Numbered from the stretch's first letter, positions 1-5,371 are shown. The stretch is DNA of 7,083 bases from CAYYED01 sp964470785 (GCA_964470785.1 CAYYED010000029.1:1-7083), one strand, 5' to 3'. Made by a program: numbers and translations. Notes: generated from the sequence alone by a model not told the origin.

Positions 1-71
1 TGGACCCAGGCAGAATCGAACTGCCGTTCCTACATTGCAAATGTAGAGTTCTACCATTAAACTATGGGCCC
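1..71 (-). tRNA. tRNA-Ala (anticodon UGC)
   Basis: The minus strand folds into a complete 71-nt cloverleaf. The acceptor is GGGCCCA paired with TGGGTCC. The D arm has GTTT/GAAC around AATGGTA, the anticodon stem is CTACA/TGTAG with loop TTTGCAA, and the T arm has GGCAG/CTGCC around TTCGATT. U33 is followed by UGC, so it decodes alanine GCN codons. The third acceptor pair is G3-U70, the classical identity element for alanyl-tRNA synthetase, which independently confirms the call. The discriminator A73 is the first base of the window, so whether CCA is encoded cannot be seen. A tRNA-Ala(UGC) next to tRNA-Ile(GAU) is the usual content of a bacterial 16S-23S spacer, but here about 2 kb with two protein genes separates them. 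Confidence 0.95.
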
Positions 72-139
72 GTTCGCTTCCGCTCAAACTCAAAATACAA
101 AGGTCGAAAGTCAAAATTATTGATGTTTAATTTTATCAA

Positions 140-181
140 AAAATAGGGAATAAAAGCAAGGCCTCCCCGTAGGAAGGCCTC
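140..181 (-). terminator. probable intrinsic terminator upstream of tRNA-Ala
   Basis: On the minus strand AAGGCCT is repeated in inverted orientation (174-180 and 158-164) around a C/G-rich loop. It forms a stem of about 8 bp with one bulged base, followed by the T-rich stretch TTGCTTTTATT. This fits termination of the transcript that carries the Ntn-hydrolase gene upstream. The tail is interrupted rather than a clean T-run, so termination may be partial. The remaining leader to tRNA-Ala (72-140) is AT-rich, and I found no convincing -35/-10 pair in it. Confidence 0.5.
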
Positions 182-233
182 AAGGCCAGTAGCCAATATC
201 TAATTCCCCTTGTTGGGCAAGCAAAAGCAAATT

Positions 234-335
234 CTAACTCCCGGTGAAAAAGCGATGGCCGTCCCATTGGAAGCAATATCCTTTGTGGCCGTCGTATATC
301 CGGAAAACCTTTCCTTGAGGAATCACGGCAACCAA
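234..335 (-). CDS. possible 33-residue small protein, unrecognised
   Basis: A short minus-strand frame opens after an in-frame TGA at 342-344. It can start at TTG 333-335 and stops at TAG 234-236. The translation is protein-like, rich in Gly, aromatic residues and His (for example FRIYDGHKGYCFQWDGHR), unlike the arginine-rich shadow frame that overlaps it. There is no ATG and no ribosome binding site. It could be a genuine microprotein, the tail of a decayed gene, or chance. The rest of the 72-418 interval contains only the terminator-like hairpin. Confidence 0.2.
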   Translation of the reverse strand: MVAVIPQGKVFRIYDGHKGYCFQWDGHRFFTGS

Positions 336-418
336 ATGTTGTCAACGAAACCTGTTATGTTTTGAGGTTTGCATTTTGAATTTTAACCATCTCCATTGTC
401 CTACCAAATTTCATCCTT

Positions 419-1402
419 TTACTTATCGCCTTTACTTTTTAAATCGGGCTCTTTGTCTAAATCTACTTTTACTTCCCCAACTGCTAATTTCTTTTTATTT
501 ATCCAAACAAAACCTTTATCAGGGGTTATTATTGCAACATCAACAGGACCGCCAACCCCGGGCATATCTCCGGGATCAGCCACAACACCATCGGAGAACC
601 TCTGAATAGCAGAAGTGGTTTGAATCATCAAAACACAAAAATCAATAGCATCCTGGAGAGTCATTGTTCCCCACTGAATAACATATTCCAAATTCCTAAG
701 TTGCTTGTTTATCTCTTCCTGGCCATAATTTTTAGCTGCCTCGCTGACAAATTTTATATTCCCGATTCTGCCATCCCATCCCAAAACAATCCTTGAAACC
801 ACATCGGTCTGCCCAATCCATGAAGCCCCGTATTCTTTACCCTTCTCTTTACTATCTCTCTTCTTCTGAATTTCTCCAGGAATATAGCAAACATATACTT
901 CGTGTGAACCATCTGTATTATATCCGGCTACGAGAAAATTTATTACATCAACTCCGACTGCGCCATTTTTTAAATTGCCCTTAGGGTCTTTGAAGCTGAA
1001 TTTAACAGCATATTGCTCTTTCTTAATCTCCATAACTTCACAACCTTGCCCCTGAAGGTCTCCTCTGATTTTTTCTGGCAAGCTATCCAATTGCTCTTGC
1101 CAATTATATTTTTTATTAAAAAGATAATGGAGTTTTTCAGCTGCTTCTTCAACATTTAATTTCTCTACGTCCGTCTCTCTCTTAAATTGTTCAATAAACT
1201 TGCTGATGTTTTTCATCACCCCGTCCTCGGGCAAAAAAGCCAAACCTGTCACGGCTACTCCAATCCTTTTATTTAATTGAAAAAGCTTAGAAGCATTGTC
1301 GCTTCCTATCCTTGCCATTCCTTTCCGGTTACGGAAAGATTGCCGACTGTCAGCGGCTAAAACAATTCCTTCCGGGGTTGTAGTATTAATTGCTAAAGAC
1401 AT
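419..1402 (-). CDS. proteasome/HslV-type Ntn-hydrolase homologue
   Basis: A 327-residue protein with the fold signatures of the 20S proteasome/HslV/Anbu family of N-terminal nucleophile peptidases. Visible in order are the strand-turn motif GIVLAADSR (residues 12-20), ASKLFQLNKRIGVAVTG (37-53), a helical segment (about 60-100), LVAGY (157-161), MTLQDAIDF (247-255) and GGPVDVAIIT (284-293) near the end of the core, then a charged tail. If Met1 is removed, Ser2 becomes residue 1, and Asp18 falls exactly at the position of the catalytic Asp17 of proteasome beta subunits. Lys39 is the best candidate for the Lys33 role, with about five extra residues in between. It is longer than HslV or typical beta subunits (about 175-240 residues) because of a large middle insertion (about 100-150) and the tail. 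No unfoldase (HslU, Mpa/ARC) is nearby. The ATG at 1400-1402 is chosen because the family motif begins immediately after it; no Shine-Dalgarno precedes it. Membership of the superfamily is fairly secure; peptidase activity is inferred. Confidence 0.75.
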   Translation of the reverse strand: MSLAINTTTPEGIVLAADSRQSFRNRKGMARIGSDNASKLFQLNKRIGVAVTGLAFLPEDGVMKNISKFIEQFKRETDVEKLNVEEAAEKLHYLFNKKYNWQEQLDSLPEKIRGDLQGQGCEVMEIKKEQYAVKFSFKDPKGNLKNGAVGVDVINFLVAGYNTDGSHEVYVCYIPGEIQKKRDSKEKGKEYGASWIGQTDVVSRIVLGWDGRIGNIKFVSEAAKNYGQEEINKQLRNLEYVIQWGTMTLQDAIDFCVLMIQTTSAIQRFSDGVVADPGDMPGVGGPVDVAIITPDKGFVWINKKKLAVGEVKVDLDKEPDLKSKGDK

Positions 1403-1450
1403 ATTAAAAGCCGATTATTTTAATTCTTTCTTTCTCTATTATCTTACCAA

Positions 1451-1484
1451 ACCCCGCCCCTTTTGTCAATTAAAGGGGCGGGGT
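1451..1484. repeat. perfect 13-bp GC-rich inverted repeat
   Basis: ACCCCGCCCCTTT (1451-1463) and its exact reverse complement (1472-1484) flank an 8-nt AT-rich loop. It lies between the stop of the RelE-like gene (1507) and the start of the Ntn-hydrolase gene (1402). It could act as a transcription attenuator or an RNA-stability hairpin, but neither strand has a following T-run, so it is not a canonical intrinsic terminator. Confidence 0.7.
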
Positions 1485-1506
1485 CAAAGAGGAAGGACAA
1501 GATAAG

Positions 1507-1908
1507 TTAAGAAAAATTTTTCAAATACGCTTGAATCCTTTTTCGGTCTTCATTTTTTTTCTCACCCTTAAAATATATCTCAATAAAATCAACTTTGCAA
1601 TTTTGGCAATAAAAGGCGTAAATAACCCTTATTCCGCTTTTTGAACCTCGCCCCTTTAATGCTTTGCAAGCAAACTTTTTAATTTTAAAAAGTTGAATGT
1701 CGTCATTATTTCCGACACTTCCTATTTTAAAAATGCCGTGCTTGTCAATTTTTTGATAATGGAACAATTTAATGTAATATTGCTTAGCCACTTCTAAATC
1801 CTCGTCAAGGGACGGAAATTTTTTAAGCAATCTCTTAAAAGCTTTGAATGACAAGCGATAAACCGTAAAAACAAGGGGGTCTCCCTTGTTTTTACGGGAT
1901 AAAGGCAT
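1507..1908 (-). CDS. RelE/ParE-superfamily toxin-like protein
   Basis: A 133-residue basic protein whose C-terminal half reads like the RelE/ParE/HigB ribonuclease-type toxin fold. It has KALKGRGSKSGIRVIYAF (residues about 82-99), with the basic stretch before the central strand, then VDFIEIYFKGEKKNEDRKRI (about 106-125), the typical last strand plus acidic/basic helix. The N-terminal segment FKAFKRLLKKFPSLDEDLEV (about 21-40) matches the first helices of the same family. RelE toxins cleave mRNA at the ribosome, but activity here is only inferred, and no antitoxin gene is next to it. The frame stays open upstream into tRNA-Ile, but that part is translated tRNA. ATG 1906-1908 is the only ATG downstream of the tRNA. 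Codons 5-17 or so lie inside a perfect inverted repeat, so a later non-ATG start such as TTG at L19 is possible. The stop is TAA, and no Shine-Dalgarno is visible. Confidence 0.6.
   Translation of the reverse strand: MPLSRKNKGDPLVFTVYRLSFKAFKRLLKKFPSLDEDLEVAKQYYIKLFHYQKIDKHGIFKIGSVGNNDDIQLFKIKKFACKALKGRGSKSGIRVIYAFYCQNCKVDFIEIYFKGEKKNEDRKRIQAYLKNFS
1863..1897. repeat. perfect 15-bp inverted repeat at the start of the toxin-like gene
   Basis: CCGTAAAAACAAGGG (1863-1877) and its exact reverse complement (1883-1897) flank a 5-nt loop. It covers the first codons after the ATG of the RelE-like gene. A 15-bp perfect hairpin here could block translation in the mRNA, serve as an operator, or be an inserted repeat that added the N-terminal residues. 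Confidence 0.8.
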
Positions 1909-1957
1909 CACAAACAGATGGGTTGAGGAAGTCGGGAGCGGATTGGCGAAATGAGGA

Positions 1958-1984
1958 GCCCCCCACCAAAGTTTGGTGGGGGGC
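1958..1984. repeat. perfect GC-rich palindrome between tRNA-Ile and the toxin-like gene
   Basis: GCCCCCCACCAAA (1958-1970) and its exact reverse complement (1972-1984) are separated by one base. As RNA this gives an 11-bp stem with a 5-nt loop. It lies about 70 nt downstream of the tRNA-Ile 3' end on the minus strand. There is no following T-run, so it is a processing or stability hairpin, or a mobile short palindrome, rather than a clear terminator. Confidence 0.75.
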
Positions 1985-2055
1985 GACAAGGGGAAGGTGG
2001 GACAAGCCGAGCTCGTTCCCTTTTCAGCAGAATGGTTTATTTCTGAAAATATGGG

Positions 2056-2129
2056 TGGGCGTGCGTGGACTCGAACCACGGACCTCGTCATTATCAGTGA
2101 CGCGCTCTAGCCAACTGAGCTACACGCCC
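2056..2129 (-). tRNA. tRNA-Ile (anticodon GAU)
   Basis: A complete 74-nt cloverleaf on the minus strand. The acceptor is GGGCGTG/CACGCCC, the D arm is the standard TAGCTCAGTTGGCTAGAGC, and the anticodon stem is CGTCA/TGACG with loop CTGATAA. The T arm is CGTGG/CCACG around TTCGAGT, with discriminator A. U33 is followed by GAU, so it reads isoleucine AUC/AUU. The three bases after the discriminator are CCC, so CCA is not encoded and must be added by the CCA-adding enzyme. It has its own promoter just upstream and sits downstream of the 16S terminator, so it is transcribed independently of 16S. Confidence 0.97.
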
Positions 2130-2142
2130 CTCTTTGTAATCC

Positions 2143-2171
2143 ATAATAACAAAAAAATTTTTTAATGGCAA
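2143..2171 (-). promoter_or_regulatory. sigma70-type promoter of tRNA-Ile
   Basis: On the minus strand the -35 box TTGCCA (2166-2171) is separated by exactly 17 bp from the -10 box TATTAT (2143-2148). Each matches the consensus at 5 of 6 positions, and the spacer is almost pure A/T. The expected start point is only a few bases upstream of the tRNA 5' end at 2129. It begins immediately after the 16S terminator hairpin. Confidence 0.75.
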
Positions 2172-2199
2172 CAAAAAAGCGCCAATAGGCGCTTTTTAT
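2172..2199 (-). terminator. intrinsic terminator of the 16S transcription unit
   Basis: GCGCC (2179-2183) pairs with GGCGC (2188-2192) around a 4-nt loop, extended by A-T pairs on both sides. On the minus strand the hairpin is followed by six T residues. The plus strand also reads into a T-run, so the element could work in both directions. It lies about 135 nt beyond the 16S 3' end and before tRNA-Ile, which separates 16S from the downstream tRNA. Confidence 0.85.
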
Positions 2200-2267
2200 T
2201 TTTTTAGACACTAAACAAGTCATTAAAGTTATCCCGACCATCCCTAAAACAATCGATTGTTAAGGTG

Positions 2268-2330
2268 ACTCGATTAACACCTCTATGGTTGAAAATGGAA
2301 TTCCCAACTTTCAACCATAATCGACTCTGT
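2268..2330 (-). other. stem-loop just downstream of the 16S 3' end
   Basis: TATGGTTGAAA (2284-2294) and its exact reverse complement (2309-2319) form an 11-bp stem. Outside it, GAGTCGATTA and TAATCGAGTC pair at 9 of 10 positions across a bulge. A further 14-nt perfect palindrome, AACAATCGATTGTT, lies at 2248-2261. The structure could be the 16S 3' processing site, or an insertion separating the 16S body from a relocated 3' tail. Confidence 0.6.
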
Positions 2331-3336
2331 AATATTGTATGATCTACGCACAGGTTCCCCTACGCGTGCCTTGTTACGACTTTATCATTATTACTGACCT
2401 TACCTTAGTTCCATTTAAAATGAAGTTTCGGGTACTGCCAGCTCTCTTGATATGACGGGCGGTGAGTACAAGACCTAGGAACATATTCATCGCGGCATGG
2501 CTGATCCGCGATTACTAGCGATTCCAGCTTCACGAGGGCGAATTGCAGCCCTCGATCCGGACTAAGACCGGCTTTATAAGGATTAGCTCCGCCTTACGGC
2601 TTGGCAACCCGTTGTACCGGCCATTGTATCACGTGTGCAGCCCAGGGCATCAAAGGGCCATGCTGACTTGGCGTCATCCCCGCCTTCCTCCAGTATATTA
2701 CTGGCAGTCTCCTGTGACACTTGTAACACAGGACAGGGGTTGCGCATGTTACCCCATTTAAGGGAGCACCTCAAGGCACATGCTGACGACAGCCATGCAG
2801 CACCTGTGCTAGCGTCCTTGTGGGTAGCCCGCCTTTCAGCGGGTTTCGCTAGCATGTCAAGCCCTGGTAAGGTTCCTCGCTTATCGTCGAATTAAGCCAC
2901 GTGATCCACCGCTTGTGTAGGTCCCCGTCTATTCCTTTGAGTTTCAGCCTTGCGGCCGTACTCCCCAGGCGGGACACTTAACGCGTTAGCTTCGCCACTG
3001 GAAGGGTCGACACTTCCAACAGCTAGTGTCCATCATTTACGGCCAGAAATACGTGGGTATCTAATCCACTTCTCTCCTCTGGCTTTCGTTCCTCAGCGTC
3101 AGGATCGCCCCAGTTGGTTGCCTTCGCTTTTGGTGTTCCCCTCGATATCAACGGATTCCACCCCTACACCGAGAGTTCCACCAACCCCTGACGTCCTCTA
3201 TTCAGCCCATCTCTTTCGCAGTCTCAAGGTTGAGCCCTGAAAATTTAACGAAAGATGCGGCTAAACGCCTACGAACGCTTTACGCCCAGTAAATTCGGAT
3301 AACGCTTGGGGCTCACGTATTACCGCTGCTGCTGGC

Positions 3337-4257
3337 GATTACAAAACAATACTTTAAAATATTGTCAGTATAATGGACTATCTCTTCTCCCTCTCTTGTG
3401 AAGAGGGATTCGGCGTATTATAGAAGTTTATTTCCTCAAAGGAAGATACCTCCTATCTCTTCCGCACCACTATGGTGCGGAATCAGTCTCTGAGGGGCTA
3501 ACCCGATTTTGTGGCAACTTATAAGCAAAACACTCGCGAATATATGATTGTATGAGCGTTAAAAATCTTTCTCTCCCCTGCGCACCGATGTATAATCTTG
3601 GATGTCTTTTTCCTCTACATAAAGGATTTTGAATCGTAGAAGGAATACCAAAATTTTTCTTCAATGTCCGGGAGAGTATATTCGCTTCTTGTAGGGTAAA
3701 ATTATTTATCACCAACGTAAAAGCACAATGGTCTTTTTCCCTATAATCAAGCGTGCCATCGTCCATATACCACACCGCCAAAGAAAGCGGTGAAGTTAAT
3801 AATTCAGCGATATTAGCAGGAATACTTTTCTTCGCGCTACTATAGAATGCTTCTCAAAACGGTATAAAGCACTCTAAATTTCTTGAAGAAAAATACCACT
3901 GTTTGTTATCAGGCCGCTGTTTGGGCGGTGAAGGACAAAGATTAATAAACTCGTTATACAACCGAAAAACATAATCTTTGTTCTTCTGACACTGCTTAAT
4001 GTAGTAATGGGGCAATCCTTGTTGACGGACGTAAACCCCGCCGTCACCAAAAATATTCCCTACAAGAATGTTTCGCTGTCGCTTTGTTAATAATAAATTC
4101 ATGGTTTTTCTTCATTGTACCACGAATTCTACAAAAACGGGCAGCTTCCCTGCTGATTACCATAATAAATTACGGCTTCCAGCATATTAGCCGATTCATT
4201 CTCTGGAGCCACAGAGAACTTACACTTTAAGGTTACCCTTAAAGGACGCGCCAATGC
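3337..4257 (-). mobile_element. group I intron in 16S rRNA at E. coli position 516/517
   Basis: A 921-nt block separates exon ...TAATCACGU(516) from G(517)CCAGCAGC. Group I hallmarks are visible. P1 forms between exon ACGU and the internal guide GCGU, with U-G at the splice site. A P-like element lies at about 4141-4160 (TCAGCAGGGAAGC). The R element is CTCAGAGACTGA (3483-3494), and P8 is a perfect 10-bp hairpin (3460-3482). The S element is AAGAGATAGTCC (3375-3386), pairing with R as P7, and P9 is CAATA/TATTG within 3347-3364. The downstream boundary is set by 16S conservation. The base before G517 is C, not the usual terminal G, so the exact 3' splice site may be off by one. The intron carries a LAGLIDADG endonuclease frame that would drive homing. 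Position 516 is a known rRNA intron site. Confidence 0.85.
3470..4102 (-). pseudogene. LAGLIDADG homing endonuclease split by an in-frame UGA
   Basis: One continuous frame of 210 codons from ATG 4100-4102 to TAG 3470-3472, interrupted only by TGA at codon 83 (3854-3856). Motif 1 is ILVGNIFGDG (residues 12-21), with acidic catalytic Asp20. Motif 2 is SLAVWYMDDG (107-116), with Asp115. Text on both sides of the TGA follows the family pattern: YFSSRNLECFIPF, then EAFYSSAKKSIPANIAELL, and later IGAQGRERFLTLIQSYI before the terminal KLP. Two LAGLIDADG motifs in one chain mean a monomeric, pseudo-symmetric enzyme, most like the LAGLIDADG_2 type. It would cut an intronless 16S at the insertion site. 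With UGA read as stop, only an 82-residue half containing one motif is made. The other genes here contain no UGA and end in UAA, so the standard code is the simpler reading. Other explanations are readthrough or a sequencing error. The 3' end overlaps the intron R and P8 elements. Confidence 0.85.
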
Positions 4258-4320
4258 ACGTGATTAGCAGCCCCTTATTCATGGGGTACCCTCAACCGTG
4301 TCTCGCTGCCGCTCACCACG

Positions 4321-4453
4321 TAAGTAAATTTTCAATTTACTAATTTACAATTTACGAATGAATTTAACAATTTCTCAATTTCCTAATTTTCAATTGAAAA
4401 TTTAAAAATTGAAAATTGATTGAAAATTGAAAATTGAAAATTCGTAAATTATA
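4321..4453. repeat. AT-rich palindromic insertion in the 16S V3 hairpin
   Basis: About 130 bp of almost pure A/T lies between the conserved arms CCGTGTCTC and GAGACACGG of 16S helix 17. It contains a 7-bp period (TTGAAAA repeated at about 4408-4441), a perfect 18-nt palindrome AATTTTCAATTGAAAATT (4385-4402), and a perfect inverted pair AATTTACGAAT (4349-4359) with ATTCGTAAATT (4440-4450). ACGT flanks both sides. The transcript could fold on itself as a long V3 extension and stay in the rRNA, or be trimmed. Similar TTGAAAATT runs are, to my knowledge, common in intergenic DNA of such genomes. Confidence 0.8.
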
Positions 4454-4879
4454 ACGTGTTGAACGATAGTGAGACACGGCTTGTTCCCCCATAAAAGAAT
4501 TTTACACCCCGCAGGGCTTCATCATTCACGCGGCGTCGCCTCGTCACCCTTTCGGGCATTGCGAAGGATTCTCGACTGCTGCCTCCCGTAGGAGTAGGGC
4601 CCGTATCTCAATGCCCTTGTCGGCGGTCAGGCTCTCACCCCGCCTACCCGTCATTGCCTTGGTGAGCCATTACCTCACCAACTAGCTGATAGGACGCGGA
4701 CTTCTCCCAAAGCGCCGGAACTTTACCCTTCAAGCTTTCGCCTTCAGGGACTATCAGGAATTAGTCCGCCTTTCGACGGATTATGCCTGTCTTTGGGGTA
4801 AATTATCCACGTGTTACTGACCCGTCTGCCACTCCCTCTAAAAGAGGGCGTTCGACTTGCATGCCTTATCCACGCCGCT

Positions 4880-4910
<31 letters not shown>

Positions 4911-4916
4911 AAAAAG

Positions 4917-5022
4917 ACACAGATTTACACAGATGTGAACACAGATACACACAGATAGAATATCTGCGTTAATCCGTGTAAGTTCCGCGAAGCGGAACGA
5001 ATCAATCCGTGTTAATCCGTGT
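4917..5022. repeat. degenerate repeat cluster in the 16S leader
   Basis: Four direct copies of ACACAGAT (starting 4917, 4927, 4939, 4949) are followed by three copies of AATCCGTGT (about 4971, 5004, 5014). A perfect 7-bp hairpin GTTCCGC-GAA-GCGGAAC (4982-4998) lies between the latter. On the minus strand the two groups are partly complementary (ATCTGTGT against ACACGGAT), so the 16S leader can fold extensively. It directly abuts the 16S 5' end and may serve precursor processing or be an inserted repeat. Confidence 0.7.
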
Positions 5023-5134
5023 ATGGTTAGAATAGTCGGAACAACTTTAAGAACTCGTTTAATTTAATTTACTGTCTAATTAACTACGTATTAAATTTTC
5101 AAAGTGCTTTCCTTTTTCTCTGCTCGTGTTTATT

Positions 5135-5162
5135 ATTTTATACTTTCAAAAAATTTTGTCAA
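5135..5162 (-). promoter_or_regulatory. sigma70-type promoter of 16S rRNA
   Basis: On the minus strand TTGACA (5157-5162, perfect -35) is followed after 16 bp by TAAAAT (5135-5140, -10, 5 of 6). The expected start near 5128 leaves a leader of about 210 nt before the 16S. The flanking sequence is strongly A/T rich. It is the best promoter match in the window and is placed as expected for a highly expressed rRNA unit. Confidence 0.8.
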
Positions 5163-5286
5163 GTGTTACAATGAGTTAACACTTTATACCACTAAAACTT
5201 TTCCGGCTCTCCCCTACTCTGATTTTACCCTTGAGTTTATTGAGAAAAAACAGACAGGGGAGTGTGGGAAAGAATTAAACACACAA

Positions 5287-5292
5287 TATAAT
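5287..5292 (+). promoter_or_regulatory. probable -10 box of the ROK kinase gene
   Basis: A perfect TATAAT on the plus strand, in the context ACACAATATAATTCTG, lies about 105 bp before the kinase ATG. No good -35 hexamer sits 17 bp upstream (GC-rich sequence there), so the call rests on the -10 alone. It would diverge from the 16S promoter about 125 bp away. Confidence 0.4.
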
Positions 5293-5302
5293 TCTGCGTA
5301 TC

Positions 5303-5371
5303 ATCAGCGTAAAAATCAGCGGTTGCACGTTTTTATCTCTGAATTAGGCGGAATTTTACGCGGAATTACGC
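5303..5371. repeat. ATCAGCG / GGAATTACGC repeats in the kinase leader
   Basis: ATCAGCG occurs at 5303-5309 and 5315-5321. GGAATTTTACGC (5350-5361) is followed directly by GGAATTACGC (5362-5371). GCGTAAAA (5307-5314) is the exact reverse complement of TTTTACGC (5354-5361), so the untranslated leader can form a hairpin. It could regulate the kinase, or be the same kind of dispersed repeat as at 4917-5022. The interval 5163-5398 otherwise holds no gene I trust. Confidence 0.5.

Noticed and set aside
1909..2091. Upstream extension of the RelE-like frame to 194 residues
   Set aside because: The first residues are translated tRNA-Ile sequence and the rest covers the spacer palindrome; the family-like part begins after the ATG at 1908.
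2543..3240. Several open frames of 72-96 codons on both strands
   Set aside because: All lie inside the conserved 16S exon; they are translations of rRNA.
3470..3781. The C-terminal endonuclease half as a separate gene starting at TTG 3781
   Set aside because: The same frame continues upstream without a break to the UGA at 3854 and then on to ATG 4102, and the start would cut motif 2 from its preceding helix.
3854..3856. Genetic code 25 (UGA as glycine) for the whole genome
   Set aside because: The kinase, the Ntn-hydrolase and the other genes total about 880 codons with many glycines and not one internal UGA, while code-25 genomes use UGA often. One UGA in a mobile gene is better explained by decay. 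It is kept as an open point in the findings.
4141..4185. CGGCTAATATGCTGG as the end of the first 16S exon
   Set aside because: It resembles the conserved CGGCTAA before the 530 loop, but its flank does not pair with the helix-18 strand GAGCCCC in exon 2. The sequence GGGGCTGCTAATCACGT ending at 4258 does pair, so this is intron sequence.
4917..4956. CRISPR array from the ACACAGAT repeats
   Set aside because: The units are 8 bp with 2-4 bp between them, with no spacers of proper length and no cas genes.
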